From Taeniopygia guttata (taxonomy: Eukaryota; Chordata; Aves; Passeriformes; Estrildidae): 64,000 bases of DNA. The notes under the pieces are model-generated. The model worked only from the letters and a program-made list of their open reading frames with translations, was not told the origin of the DNA and did not search any database. The position numbers and the translations under genes are program-made. Location: NCBI RefSeq assembly GCF_048771995.1, contig NC_133063.1, forward strand, positions 9,464,001 through 9,528,000, read 5' to 3'. Shown piece by piece: positions 1 to 21,649 of the stretch. The stretch's first letter is position 1. Every line of letters begins with the position of its first letter.

Positions 1-29
1 TCGCCAAGCGCATGATCCGCATGGTCAAG
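1..29 (+). CDS. NANS: NANS first coding exon, 3' end only
   Basis: The bases encode the tail of a block ending AKRMIRMVK, matching the end of human exon 1 (AKRMIRMAK). The donor is GTGAGG at 30. The surrounding GC-rich sequence suggests the promoter CpG island continues off the left edge. Confidence 0.9.
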
Positions 30-3000
30 GTGAGGCGGGGGAGCGAGAGCGCCGGGGGATGGGTTTATTCCAAGCACAGATTGTCTGCAGGGAGACCCTT
101 GCGTTTGGCTTTGATGAAGGGTTTGGAGTGCTTCTCCTGTGAGGAGCTGCTGAGGGAGATGTGCTTGTTCAGCCTGGAGAAAAGGAGGCTCGGGGGTGAC
201 ACCGTCACTCTAGAACTTCCTGAAGGAGCTTTTGTTCAGGTGGGGATCGGCCTCTTCCACCGGGTAGGATGAGAGGACGTGGTCTCAAGCTGTGCCGCAG
301 AGGTTAAGGCTGGACATCAGGAAGAATTTTTTCGCAAAAAGGCTGAACAGACATCGAGCACCACCCCAGAGAGGTGGCAGAGTCACTGTCCGTGGTGGAG
401 TTTAAGGAAAGACTGGACGTGGCACTTGGTGCCATGGTGGGTTTGACAAGGTGGTGCTCAGTCACCTCAAGGACTCGATGGTCTCAGAGGTCTTTTCCTG
501 CTGATTCTTTGTGTGATCTTGTGTCACGGCTGCAGCCCCACAGCTGGGGCATGAGCTTATGGAGAATTTAGGTAGTATCAGCGGCTGCTGAACTGTCTCT
601 AATGAACCTCCAGTTAGACTTGGTTGACATCAGACCTTTATAGCAGTAAAGCTTGTGTCGTCTGGTAAGACAGCTACACTGCTGTCAAATTTGATGTTAT
701 ATTCATTAGATAGAGAATCACACATCATCACTGCTTGGGGCATGGTGTATTCAGTTCTGTGTAAGTGGAGACTGCTCTAATCAGGATATGTCTTCACTGT
801 GTGACTTCAAATTAATTATTCCAGGAGGTGTTCAAGAGGTATCTGGTGCTGGTGATATGATCTAGAGGTGATGCTGGCTGGTGATGTGTTCTTGTGGTGA
901 TGCTGGGTGGATAGTTGGGCTGGATTACCTCAAAAGTTTCTTCTAGCCTTGATGATTCTATTTCAGATACATACTCCTTGTTCCACAGAATCCTGTGCCT
1001 TTTTTAATGTAGAGTTATCAGTGACAGCTAATCCGGGAAAAACACTACAGAAGTCAGCTCTTGAATAAGCATCATGCATAGCTAAGTAGTGATATAGGTT
1101 TAATATGATTTCTCTGAACCACTGCTCTACTAAGTGTTTCGGGACTTTGAAATGAAAGGGTTTGTGTGTGTATGTGTAGGTCCACAGTAACTCGGTGTTC
1201 ATTATCATTTCTGTGACTGCTGTGGTGATAATGTGAAAACTCCACAACAGATGAGCACATCAGTTACTCACTCCTTGCATTCAGAGTTAGGTGAGTGCAG
1301 GTTCACTTGCATTTCCACTCGGTGTACTGTACACCAGCTTGTTTTGCAGGAGTGTGGAGCCGACTGTGCCAAGTTCCAGAAGAGTGAACTGGAGTACAAA
1401 TTCAACAAGAAAGCCTTAGAAAGACCCTACACCTCTAAACACTCCTGGGGAAAGACCTATGGGGAGCACAAGCGCCACTTGGAGTTCAGTCATGACCAAT
1501 ATAGAGAGCTAAAGAAGTATGCAGAGGAAATTGGCATTTTCTTCACAGCTTCTGGCATGGATGAGGTATGTAAGCCATACTGGAGCGACAAGGGGAGTGA
1601 CTGTTGTGTCTGTTGGGTATTACTTAGGTGTGATAGTTCTTACAGAAAAAGAGTATATGGACAATCAATTTCTAAGTGAGAGACCTAGAGTAATTTGCCC
1701 TGTGTTCACCTGTGTCTCTACAATGGTTGGCTGAATATTTTGCCACCTGTGCTGAGATGCTTATACACAGTAAGTAATATTAAGGACAAGGCTTCATTTT
1801 GACCTTCATCAGCAATTGAAGCTTTGAGAGTGTAGATCAAGATGGTGATCAGACTGCTCTTTGGTGTTGTCTGGTGTGTTGGTTTCAAGCATATCAAACT
1901 TCCTTCTGTATTTAAACCAGATTCCTTTCTTTATCTGATCCCTATTATTTCCTTCCTTTTTTCCTGTCTCCTTATTGTTTTTTAGATCCTCTGTGGTGTT
2001 TCTAAGCAGCAGAAGTGTTTATGCCTCTATTCTTTTTGCTGATCTCATGGAGGGGCTCAGTATTTTGTCCTGTTACTGCTGAATCATTTACTGATTTTTT
2101 GCCAGTGGGTTCTTGAACAGTCAGTCGCCAGCTTCACAACTCCATGAAACTCCTGCTGCTGTTCCCCCTGAAGACGTGTGTACTTGGAGCTGTTGCATGT
2201 CACTTGCCTCAGGATAATGGTAGTGACAGTATTAACAAATGCAACATAGAGTTGATATGCATAAGCTGTAACGGTCAGGTAACAACTGAACTTCAGTATA
2301 GATGAGAGATTGTGGATTTATTTTTCTCTGTGGCCTAGAAAATACAGAGAACCAAGCGGAAAGGGACCCTACCAGAAGTAAGCTACCCACTCTTGCATAT
2401 GGCCTGCAGAGCAATGTCCCTGGCTTTCTGGAAGCAGACATATCCAGGATAGGACAAGGATGTCATTTACTTAGTATTTTAAGGCAATCTATTCAGTGTC
2501 TCACTCTTGCAATCAGAGACAATTCCTGATATATCAGTGTTATTTCTTACAATTTGTTTTCCCTCTTCATCTGACGATAGACAAATATGATTTGTCTATT
2601 TGTATATGGTAATAGCTCAGTGCCATGGATTCAGAGATAGATCTGTGAAAAGAGAGTGTGATGATGTTTCTTTTGTTGCTGTCTTCACATCTGAACAACA
2701 TGTGCTTCTTTAAGAAAGGAGTAAATGAACCCCAGAGTCTTGGACTTCTGTATCTGGGATCTTAGAAGACCCACGTGCCTTTGGGGAGGGGAAAAAACCC
2801 ACATTCCTTCTTTGATGTTAAAACCTCTGGTTTCTAAAGGCTGTAGTGCAACACAACACCTTTTATAGGCAGCCACTGAGACCACTTTCTGCTGCTGAGA
2901 TCCCTCTTTTTCTCTGCTGTGCTCCTTTGTATGTGGCTTTATCAGCTAATTAACAGAAGTGATACATGTTTGTGATATTTTATTGAGCAGTAATTACATT

Positions 3001-6000
3001 ACACAACTCCTAATATTTCTGGTGTCTTTTCTGCAAGACAGGGGTTTGGAACCTAAAATATTGCATAAATTGACATAAAAACTCTTTAAGAATACATTAA
3101 ACTCCTGAAAGTTTTTATACATTAACTTCTGTAAATTTAACATAATCGCGAGAAGTCCAGCTATGTCAAAGAGATTAAATTGTGTGTTTAACTGTATGAA
3201 GAAATTATTTAAGTGATGTGTGAAATAAATAAAAAAGCCTATGAATAACTTCTTTATCTATTCTGTTCCAGTGTGTACTGGAGACAAAGCAGGATCTCGT
3301 TGAACCACTCCCTTTAATGTCCTTCCAGTTATTTGAAATTACTTCCTGGTTCTTGAATCTCTTAAAGACAAGCTGCTAATTTTCAAGAGATATTTACCTA
3401 ATGAAGAGTGGCCTTAGATGCGAGTACCTGTAGTATTTAATTTTTTGCCATTTCCTGAGATAAGATCTGTGCCTTTTTAATATAGAATAATCATTGTCTT
3501 TATGCACAATTCATCTGCATAAATTATACTAAATAGTTAATAAAGAGATGTTATACATCACAGGTACAAGAAATTTAATCTCCATCATACTGATGATAGA
3601 AAAATTAGACCAAATAAGATGTGATTTTCTTCGTGGACATAAGCATTCTTTCTCTGGAATTAAGTAAACGTAACTGCAATAAGGAAAAAGCTGAACAAAT
3701 TAAAAGTGTTAGTGGGTGGTTGATCAGGGACATAGGTAAAATTTCATTATTTCCCCAGAGGTGAATGGCAGATTTAAATACCTCTTGCGTGTGATAGATT
3801 TGGAACTTAAATTTTCTTCCAATAAAGCACTAATTTTTAAAAGGCCACTTACTGATGTAATACCCGTTTTCAGGAAGCCTCTAATAATTCTTGAATTGTC
3901 TTCAATACAGCACTCATACTTTTAGATAAAGGACAGGTATAATTAGCATTTAAATAGACAGTTTTATAGTCTTTGCTTTGGCATATTTATTGTCTAGTAT
4001 CTCTCCTAAAAGCTAACTAATTTTGGATTTCCCTTTTTGGGCACTTTTGTTGGTTTTTTTTTTTTTTTTCTGGTACTTATTTAATATGCACAAGTTTTCA
4101 GTGTGATGAATCTATTCTACTGTCTGTAATTTTAAACACTCTTTGGCTTAATATTTCTGACCTGCAGGACGTGTGTGGCAGGAAAACTGTGTGCATGCTT
4201 GTATAACATTTCTTCTTCAACAGGCAGACTTACATCTGCAGGTAGTTGCTCTCTCTGGTAGCGTTTAAAAAAAGAGACAAAAGCAAGAATGTTGTGATAG
4301 ACAAGTTCATCCTCAAGCTGAGCTGGAGCTCCCTAAGCAGCAGAATGTACAGCTGGTGTGACCAGAGACTGCCTTGGGACAGTGATCCCAGTCAAAACTG
4401 CACTAAAATAGAAGGATGAAAGAGGGCATCATAATTATACTTCACCTAGAGGGAAATCAGAAACTATAATTGTCAAGAAAGCAAATGTTACTTCCAGAGC
4501 AGTGTTTTTTGTGAAGATGTCTATAATACTGACCTGTTTAATTAAACATTGTGTTTGCTGTGTTAAAAGGTTGTTTCTTTCCAAACACAGTAGTTATTTA
4601 TCCCTTTATCCAGCTGAAGTGGAGTCTTAAAACGCAGCTATTTCTTCTCCTTGTAGATGGCTGTGGAATTTCTACATGAACTGGATGTTCCATTTTTCAA
4701 AGTAGGATCAGGAGATACAAATAATTTTCCATATTTGGAAAAGACTGCAAAGAAAGGTAAGCATTTTCTTTGAGTCATCTTGGTGAACATCAGTAGCTCA
4801 GTTGTTACATTTTTCCTCCAGTTGATTTTTGGGAAAAATCTGAAGTTTCTTTAAAAGAAACTCACCCTTAGACTTTGAAAAAAAAAGTTTTACCCAGCAT
4901 TCTTTTCTAGTTTTACTGAATTAATTTACTTAAAGAATTTAATTTAATCTTGGGTAGCTTTCTTGTAGACCTAGGACAAAACTTGTGTGTATTTTCTAAT
5001 GGCTAGGTCGTCCAATGGTGATTTCCAGTGGGATGCAGTCCATGAACACAATGCATCAGGTTTATCAGATTGTGAAGCCCATAAATCCAAACTTCTGCTT
5101 CCTGCAGTGCACCAGCGCGTACCCACTTCAGCCAGAGGACGTCAATCTCCGTGTCATATCGGTCAGTGAGTAACCCAGAGCCTGCTGTCGGTGGGGTAGC
5201 AGAGAAGGGCAGTGTCCTTTTACTGAGATACACTTCCAGCTCTTAAGGTGTGCTGGAATTTGCTTCTGAGAAGTTACAAGATGTATCATGTTCCTCTAAC
5301 TCACACTGAAGTAAAAGATGCACTGCGTCCTTTTTTAGCAGAATTCATCTTTGAGGAATATGATAAAGGATGTTGCTGGAGTATTCACAGCTCAACAGAG
5401 GAAAACATGACAAGGTTAAGAGGTTAACCCTGTGGTTTATAATGCTAAGAAAAATCATGTAGACTGTGGCTGTTAAGAAGGTTCATGAAGTGAGAATGTA
5501 ATTCTAAACAGAGAGCTAGACAGAAATTTTGTTTAAAGTTTCATGAAGTATCAGAGCCATGAAGAAAATTGATTGAACCCTACTGTAGTTTCCTTCATTT
5601 GAAATGTTACCTGGATACACTAAATAGTGATGTAAGAAAGTTTTCCCAAACTGTCCAGTGATCTATGCACACATAGTGTATTATTTTTAATAGAATGCCA
5701 CATGGCTGCATTTAAGTGCCTTTAGGATGTGGTGAGTGTTCTGTATGCATGGATTAAAAGATTGCTTCAGATTTTAAATACAGTGTTGAAAAAATCTGTT
5801 TGGTTACAGATTAAGTTTAATCGATCCACTGGGTTCTTGGATAAAAATAGGATATTATTACTGTTATTTAAACTGATACAGGCTTTGAAGACCTTGAGTA
5901 ATAGAACTGAATTAAAAGGAGAAACATAGATTGTAGAAGAGAACATGCTTCCTTTTTCTTGTCAGTATTGATAATATTAGTCAAATTTGGAATGTGGTGA

Positions 6001-7674
6001 TCAGTAATGCAGTGTGACTTGTTGAATTTAAAAGGTGGCATTCTCTGCATAACCAGTTGCTTGTTTTATGGCACAGTATTTGTCCACTGCAGTTACCACT
6101 GTTAAATTTGCTTTATCTTTGAAACTGCTACCAACTCAGACCAACTCTGTCATGATTCAAGGCATATCAGTCAGCTTTTCCTGATATCCCCATTGGCTAC
6201 TCGGGGCATGAAACTGGCATAGCCATTTCAGTGGCAGCTGTTGCTATGGGTGCTAAAGTGCTGGAACGCCACGTGACTCTCGACAAAACGTGGAAAGGAA
6301 GCGACCACCAAGCATCTCTGGAGCCAAATGAACTGGCGGAGTTAGTGAAAGCCATCCGTACTGTGGAAAAAGCAATGGGTTCTCCAATCAAACAGCTCCT
6401 GCCCTGTGAAATGGCTTGCAATGAAAAGGTAACTAATTTAGACCTATAGCTAATAACTCTATAGTCAGAAAAATAGCTTGCAAATTGTTTATTGTACTAG
6501 TGTTTCTGCCTCTGCACTTACAGAATTTCACGCTGCGTAATGTTGGCAGTTTTGATTATAATAGAGTTCTATGTTTATAATCCAGTGGTTAACTAAGTTG
6601 AGTAACAGCATGGAGTCATTTATGTTGGAAAAGACCCATGAGGTCATTCAGTCCAGCTTAACACTGCCAAGTCCAACCATGTATGTTCCTAAGTGCCATG
6701 TCTACATGTTTTAAATAACTTCAGGAATCATTTCTGAACTGCTTCCATGTTCTAGACTGTTTGAGTGCTTGATCACCCTTTTAGAAAACAAATTTTTCCT
6801 AGTATCCAGTCTAACCCTCCCCTGGCACAGCTTGAGGCCATTTCCTCTGGTTCTGTCAGCTGGTGCCTGACTACAAGCACAACCCCCACTGGACTACAGC
6901 CTCCTTTCATGGAGTTGTAGTATGATAAGGTCCCCTCTGAGCCTTGTTTTCTCCAGGCTAAACAACCCCACCTCCCTCAGCCACTCCTCGTAGGACTTGT
7001 GCTCCAGACCTTTCACCAGCTCTGTGGCCCTTCTCTGGATTCACTCCAGCACTTCAGTGTCCTTGTAGTCAGGGGCCTAGAGCTGGACACAAGGCCAGAT
7101 GTGTGGCCTCACCAGTGCCAGATACTTGGCAATAATAATAGGAATAATATCTCTATGATTGTATATGAGCTGCTTTTACACTAAGCTAAAATACCAGTCA
7201 TTCTAATCAGATTCCTTCCATTGTGATTTTGAAAAATTCCAGTGAGCCACTGTCCAGTTTCAGTAAACATCTGCATGTGCCTGGTAGCCTAGTTACAGTG
7301 AAAGTAGCCATGCTAAATTAATCTTCATTTGGAATAAGTAATGGAGAAGGCAGTTCTACACAACCTGTTCTCAAATAACTGCAGAATATTTTTTATCCTT
7401 TTTTGTTATACTAACCTAGCAATTTTTTTAACTTCAATATTGGTTTTTTTTTCCCTCCCTGCAGCTGGGAAAGTCAGTAGTGGCAAAAGTGGCAATTCCT
7501 GAAGGTGCAATATTGACACTTGACATGCTGACGGTGAAGGTGGGAGAACCAAAGGGATTTCCCCCAGAATGCATCTTTGATCTGGTGGGCCAGAAGGTCA
7601 AAAAAAATATTGAAGAAGATGAAACCATCACTGAGCAAGTAGTGGAAAATCATGTTAAAAAAGTGAAGTGCTAA
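1..7674 (+). CDS. NANS: NANS, N-acetylneuraminate (sialic acid) synthase, 5'-partial gene, six exons seen
   Basis: The enzyme condenses N-acetylmannosamine-6-phosphate with phosphoenolpyruvate to give Neu5Ac-9-phosphate in the cytosol, the committed step of sialic acid synthesis. The joined coding pieces are 1-29, 1350-1565, 4657-4756, 5007-5161, 6162-6428 and 7465-7674, about 325 residues; the human protein has 359, so roughly the first 34 are off the left edge. Recognisable blocks include [40 protein letters not shown] and GYSGHETG in the NeuB-type barrel, then a C-terminal SAF (antifreeze-like) domain in the last exon. Reading phase is kept across every junction and all introns are GT-AG. 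TRIM14 faces it tail to tail. Identification rests on remembered human NANS sequence and is very secure. Confidence 0.97.
100..525 (+). mobile_element. CR1 LINE, 3' end fragment in NANS intron 1
   Basis: The order of phrases is that of a CR1 3' end: TTGGAGTGCTTCTCCTGTGA, GAGGAGCTGCTGAGGGAGAT, TTCAGCCTGGAGAAAAGGAG, then the [10 protein letters not shown]-like tail and the near-terminal GATGGTCTCAGAGGTCTTTT. It is heavily 5'-truncated, as most CR1 copies are. It begins only about 70 bases after the exon 1 donor. The edges are approximate. Confidence 0.85.
870..965 (+). mobile_element. Short CR1 3'-terminal fragment
   Basis: GTTGGGCTGGATTACCTCAA and TTCTAGCCTTGATGATTCTA match the very end of CR1, with its terminal GATTCTAT-type octamer. 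Less than 100 bases remain, so the family call is moderate. Confidence 0.55.
1350..1565 (+). CDS. NANS: NANS exon 2
   Basis: There are 72 whole codons from [10 protein letters not shown] to TASGMDE, in phase 0 at both ends. The acceptor is TTTTGCAG and the donor GTATGT. This is the most conserved stretch of the visible gene, nearly identical to the human protein. Confidence 0.96.
1566..4656 (+). other. NANS intron 2, no recognised element
   Basis: This AT-rich intron has no gene and no repeat I can name. A small inverted repeat (AGACAAAT/ATTTGTCT) lies near 2580-2598 and a T-run near 4058-4070. The short open frames here have no splice or homology support. Confidence 0.6.
4657..4756 (+). CDS. 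NANS: NANS exon 3
   Basis: This exon encodes [20 protein letters not shown] followed by [13 protein letters not shown], and ends after the first base of a glycine codon (phase 1). The acceptor is CTTGTAG and the donor GTAAGC. FKVGSGD lies in the barrel core of the NeuB family. Confidence 0.95.
5007..5161 (+). CDS. NANS: NANS exon 4
   Basis: This exon encodes [20 protein letters not shown] through [21 protein letters not shown]. The end at 5161 is chosen because it keeps phase 0 into exon 5. That uses the weaker donor GTCAGT, while a textbook GTGAGT sits four bases further on and would shift the frame. Confidence 0.92.
6162..6428 (+). CDS. NANS: NANS exon 5
   Basis: There are 89 codons, beginning [19 protein letters not shown] and ending [11 protein letters not shown]. 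The acceptor follows TTCAAG, with a poor polypyrimidine tract. The exon holds the conserved SGHETG and [19 protein letters not shown] segments; the NeuB family places active-site histidines here. The donor is GTAACT. Confidence 0.94.
6605..7130 (-). mobile_element. CR1 LINE fragment in NANS intron 5
   Basis: This is the reverse complement of a CR1 3' region. Reading on the plus strand it starts with GGAGTCATTTATGTTGGAAA, passes CCTCCCTCAGCCACTCCTCG and CAGACCTTTCACCAGCTCTG, and ends with AGAGCTGGACACAAGGCCAG. About 0.5 kb remains of a 4.5-kb element, with clear divergence. It is antisense to NANS. Confidence 0.87.
7465..7674 (+). CDS. NANS: NANS last coding exon with stop, SAF domain
   Basis: The exon follows the acceptor CCCTGCAG, begins [17 protein letters not shown] and ends HVKKVKC with a TAA at 7672-7674. 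It encodes the small C-terminal SAF/antifreeze-like domain that caps the active site of the partner subunit in the dimer. Length and ending agree with human NANS, which ends in KKIKS. Confidence 0.96.
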   Translation: MGKSVVAKVAIPEGAILTLDMLTVKVGEPKGFPPECIFDLVGQKVKKNIEEDETITEQVVENHVKKVKC

Positions 7675-8435
7675 ACCAAAGCATTCCGTTCCATATTTCT
7701 CAATGTACTACCATGCAACATGTTTGAGGACTGCAGCATGGTAGATTAGAAGAAAGGGGTGTAATTATGAGGGTGCAAACAGGTTAGAATTTTCAGGTTC
7801 TCATTAGCAGGAAGTTTCAGAAACAAGGGGATATAAATTATGAAGATTTTATTTGAAACTGTATAGCATTGTGCCTAGGAATTGTCATGGTCCTCTCTTC
7901 TCCATTTCACTTAATGTAGATTAATTTGGAGTTCTGCCAAATAAAATACCACAGACTGCTGCTTTCCAGCTTCCCTTTCCTGTTAAGAATACAGTAAATC
8001 ATGAGAATTTTATCTACACTTTGAATTATTCTAGCCCTGTATCTTTCCATACTCCTCTCTTTTCTGCCATTTGCTGAGCCCCTGTGATAGCAGGACTTTG
8101 ATTGGAGTTGAGTACAGATAAGCAAAAGTTTACATACACTGAACTGAAAACTATAAATGCAACCTGGATGGATTTATTTTTAAGATCAAAGTCTTTTAAA
8201 GTGTCATGATAAAGCAGTGGGTTGCAGGAATCTGTGTTCTGTGGGAAAATGGACTTCTTGAGAAAGCTAAGTTATCGGGAGACAGTGCAAGGAAAGGAAG
8301 CATAGGGATATTTAGAAAAGTCCCATTTAAGGGGCAAGAGAGTCTTTTGTGATCTGAAAGGCCAAAAAAGGAAAGCCAGAGAGACTGAGCAGGGACAAAA
8401 AGTACATCTGAGATGAATCAGTAGAAATAAATTTA
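7675..8435 (+). other. NANS: NANS 3' UTR (extent uncertain)
   Basis: No coding potential is seen after the stop. AATAAA hexamers stand at 7940-7945 and 8426-8431; the first is the likelier polyadenylation signal for a short 3' UTR, but nothing in the sequence settles which is used. Confidence 0.4.
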
Positions 8436-9410
8436 ACTTACGCTTCAGAAATTGTGAAAAATACCTATTGCAAGTTGAGTGAAGTCTGGACTATTAAATC
8501 GGTTCTGCAGAGCATTGGGTGCCTCTCTTTGGACCTGGGGATCAGCTTCTCAGGCAGGAAGCAAAATGCTGGTGAAGTCTGAGCAGCTTTTTTTTTCTGT
8601 ACTAACCAGCAAATCCTCTACATTGGGGTTTTTCTCCCACCACTGGTGGCTGAGGCTGACTGCCTGACTACATCACACCGTTATGCTTCAGCATGATGGT
8701 CAGTACACACTTTGTGTGGTCTGCTCTTGCATCCCAGCTTCTCCCTTTCCAAGGGAGAAATGCAATGTCACTCCTATCACCTGCTGCTTTTCCCTTTGAC
8801 TAGAAGGGAGCCATATAGCAGCAGCTGCAACCCACTCATTTTTCAACTACCTATGCTTAGCACAGAACTGCTTTGCAATAATTCATCTGCTTCTTTTCTG
8901 TGGTGGAATCATTAACTAGTGATGGTTACTTGGAACTTGCTACCTTTTTGTTGTGAGTTGGTGAAGTATCTTGAATTTGATGGTGAGTGGTTTTGTGGCT
9001 ATAAACTCTTTACTTTCAAAATTTTCCCTTGTGCATTTCTGAAGAAACTGTATTCACATCTTTAAATGGGGAAGCAGAGGTTGAGTCAATTACTTCACCA
9101 TATGTGAGCTGTGACTGATGCAGCATGCTTGCCTTACATTAAAAAAATACTCAATTGTTAAAAGATTTGGTTTTTCATTTCAAATTTGAAAAATAAATTT
9201 AGCTTATAAAACAGGCTCTTGTTTCTGCATTTCAGCCTATGGTCAGACCTTGCCTGTGCCAGCACTGGTGATGAAGGGCCTTAAAGTATTTGAACAATGT
9301 AAAATTACCTGACCAGTGTCAAGTCACAGTGGTTTTTTACTATGGGCTAGTCCTGGAGACTGCTGTAAACAAAAACTCCAGAAATTTCCAGGACTTTAAT
9401 TAATGTATTG
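8436..9410. other. Gap between NANS and TRIM14, nothing recognised
   Basis: This is plain AT-rich sequence between the convergent 3' ends. Three short plus-strand open frames have no start context, homology or splice support. No repeat family was identified. Confidence 0.5.
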
Positions 9411-10343
9411 GGGGAGACGGGGGAAGAAAAATATCAATATACAGAAACTTCCAAGCTGTGTTGCCTCATTCTATATGAACGTTGCAGATTGGACAGAAAG
9501 ATAAATGGGCCACAAATGCACCTCTGACCTGGTGTTTTTATTGCACCTGTGAGCCCTTCAGGCATTTCATCCTCTGTTAGCGGTTGTACACAGCTTTTTC
9601 TCATGCTTCCACTCAATGGAAAGAATAGGGCCACCCAGAAGTCCAATTCAGAGTTTCTGTCTAATGCAAGACCAGCTAGTGACTATTAAATGTGGCCACA
9701 GAAGCTCCAGCGTCAGAAAAGACCTTTCCAAGAGTCAGTGCCAGACTTTGATTTTTCCAAGATGACACTTAAATACAAGCTAATTCACTTAGTGCATTTA
9801 TTATCCAAATCTGACCTTGTCAATGATAAGAATATGCAGTATATCATCTTGAAGCTTGAACCAAACTAAACCTGTTTCCATACACAATTGCAGCCTATCT
9901 AGGCCGATAGGAGGAGGGAGTTCATTAAAAAAAATTTTTTAAAAAATTTCAAAAAGTCAATATCCGTGTTCCAGTCTGAGTTGTAATATGTTTCTTTCAA
10001 CCTGACTTCTTCCATTTTGCAAGTTGAAAAATACTACATACAGCACTTTGGGTGGTACAGCAACACCATTTATAAGTCAAATCATCTTCCCCCATTGAAA
10101 ATATAAATTTAAAAAAATACAATGTTTCATTGAAGTTACTATTTAAAAATACAATGGTTTCTAAAAGTCAGGTCACCTTCCCTCATTGAAAAAAAATACA
10201 CATTAAAATCACAGTTGGTTTTTACCTTTTAAAAGCATCATAATTACAACTTTGATACAACAGAGGTTAATTAATTCAGATAATTGCTGAGGTGGCATTA
10301 GTAGAAGAAGCATGAAATATTGGGCTTTATTTCACTTTGTTTC
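9411..10343 (-). other. TRIM14: TRIM14 3' UTR (extent uncertain)
   Basis: On the minus strand, AATAAA signals appear at 10326-10331 (13 bases past the stop, probably too close), 9797-9802 and 9537-9542. An imperfect tandem duplication with a period of about 91 bases occurs at 10074-10126 and 10165-10207, sharing AAGTCA, TTCCC and CATTGAAAA. The true end is unknown. Confidence 0.35.
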
Positions 10344-20258
<9,915 letters not shown>

Positions 20259-20461
20259 GCCGGAGCGGCGGCCGCAGGGCGCGGAGGGGAAGGACGCGGG
20301 GCCGGGAAGGACGCGGGGCCGGCGGGGCGGGAGCGGGCGGCGTGCGGAGGGTGCGGGCGGCGGGGCGGGGCCGCCCTCCGGGCAAGCGAGATGTGGCTGA
20401 GGCTGCGACCGCGGTGATTTATTTAAAAAATACGGATATTGATCGAGTACCGATATCCAAC

Positions 20462-20860
20462 TGTGACGGGCAAAAACTCTCTAACAGTTTAAAGTTAGAA
20501 AGTGTGTGCTTATTGCGATGCGGGATAGCTCCCAAATACACACCGCACCTTCCAGGTGATTACATACTTTTATCCATACAAGTATTGAATACCCAAAATA
20601 CAAACACATATTCATAATTTTGGTACATCCCATTCCCCGCTTCGTATGCTAATAATTTCAAAAGCTATTAAGCATGCATAGTTTTTTCCTTGAAATAGGT
20701 CGGTGGTCCCTTTCATGGGGAGGGGTCCCAAAATGAGGAAGTAAATGAAGTCTTCCTCGTTCTGACCTTTCTACCTTTTCAATGCAAATATGACAAATGA
20801 ACTCTTGGTAGAACTCCCATTCCTTGTCTTCAATTGGTTTCAGAACAGAGGAGGCCCACA
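20462..20860 (-). mobile_element. ERVK-like solo LTR just upstream of TRIM14
   Basis: Read on the minus strand it begins TGTGGGCC and ends GTCACA, giving about 0.4 kb with TG...CA termini. It has a TATA-like GGATAAAAG (20567-20575) and an AATAAG polyadenylation-type signal (20510-20515). Wording such as GGAAGGTGCGGTGTGTATTT and TGTTAGAGAGTTTTTGCC matches songbird ERVK LTRs as I remember them. No target duplication is obvious; up to 50 bases of internal sequence may remain at 20412-20461. It has the same orientation as TRIM14. A fossil, with no coding region. Confidence 0.7.
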
Positions 20861-21284
20861 ATTGTCTTATGTTCCTAAAAGCTATTTGTCAGTTTCTATA
20901 TTCTTCATTATAAACCCAGCTAACTAAACATTGTGCTGACAAGCAATCAATTATTAGTTAACTACTGACCCCTAACTTCATCAAGGCCTACTCATTTATT
21001 TTAATTAACTCTAGTAAGGCTTATCTCTAACTAAAATCTTGGCTCCTCTAAAATCTCTAAATTCCTTAAAATTTATGTTCCATTGGCTGTGGCCGTGGCC
21101 ATGCGGGTGAAGGGCTCCAGTGCCCGCCGTGCCTCTGGCCTTTCTCACTCACCCCAGAGTGGGACCCACAGTGGGAGAGCCCCAAACCCTGGGAGTTACC
21201 CCTACCGGGGCGGGTTGGGAAACTGACACATCTGTGGAATTTCAGCAGCATCGGTGTGGGGTGGTGATGCTCTACCTCTCTCAG

Positions 21285-21610
21285 CCCCAAATTATTAGGC
21301 TTACCCAGAGATACAAACCTTTGAAGGGAGGAACATCAGGAGATGGGCAAAGATTCAAAAGAGGCTCTAACACCAATGTGGCTGTCCAGCTTTTTTATTC
21401 CATGAGATCCGGGGGAAAAGAGCACAAACAGGAAGGGTCATGGCCTTATCTAGGCTCTGGACAGGGAGGGCTTCTCTGGCTCCACCAAGCCCGTCAGGGC
21501 AGGAAGGAGGGGACACTCTTATCTGATCAGAGACACAGGGGTCCCTGGAAATGGGGAAAAGCACAGCCTGAGCTCACTGTAGCAGGGTGGGCTTCAGTGT
21601 CATGGCTAAG
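21285..21610 (-). mobile_element. Possible class I LTR with primer-site-like edge
   Basis: On the minus strand an AATAAA signal (near 21397) is followed about 100 bases later by a TTTGGGGCTGAGAG motif resembling the gammaretroviral primer-binding border. A TATA box and the 5' edge were not found, so this is a tentative call of a broken remnant. Confidence 0.3.
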
Positions 21611-21649
21611 TGCCCCAGACTAAAAAGCAAGATGTTTTCTATTTTCCAT

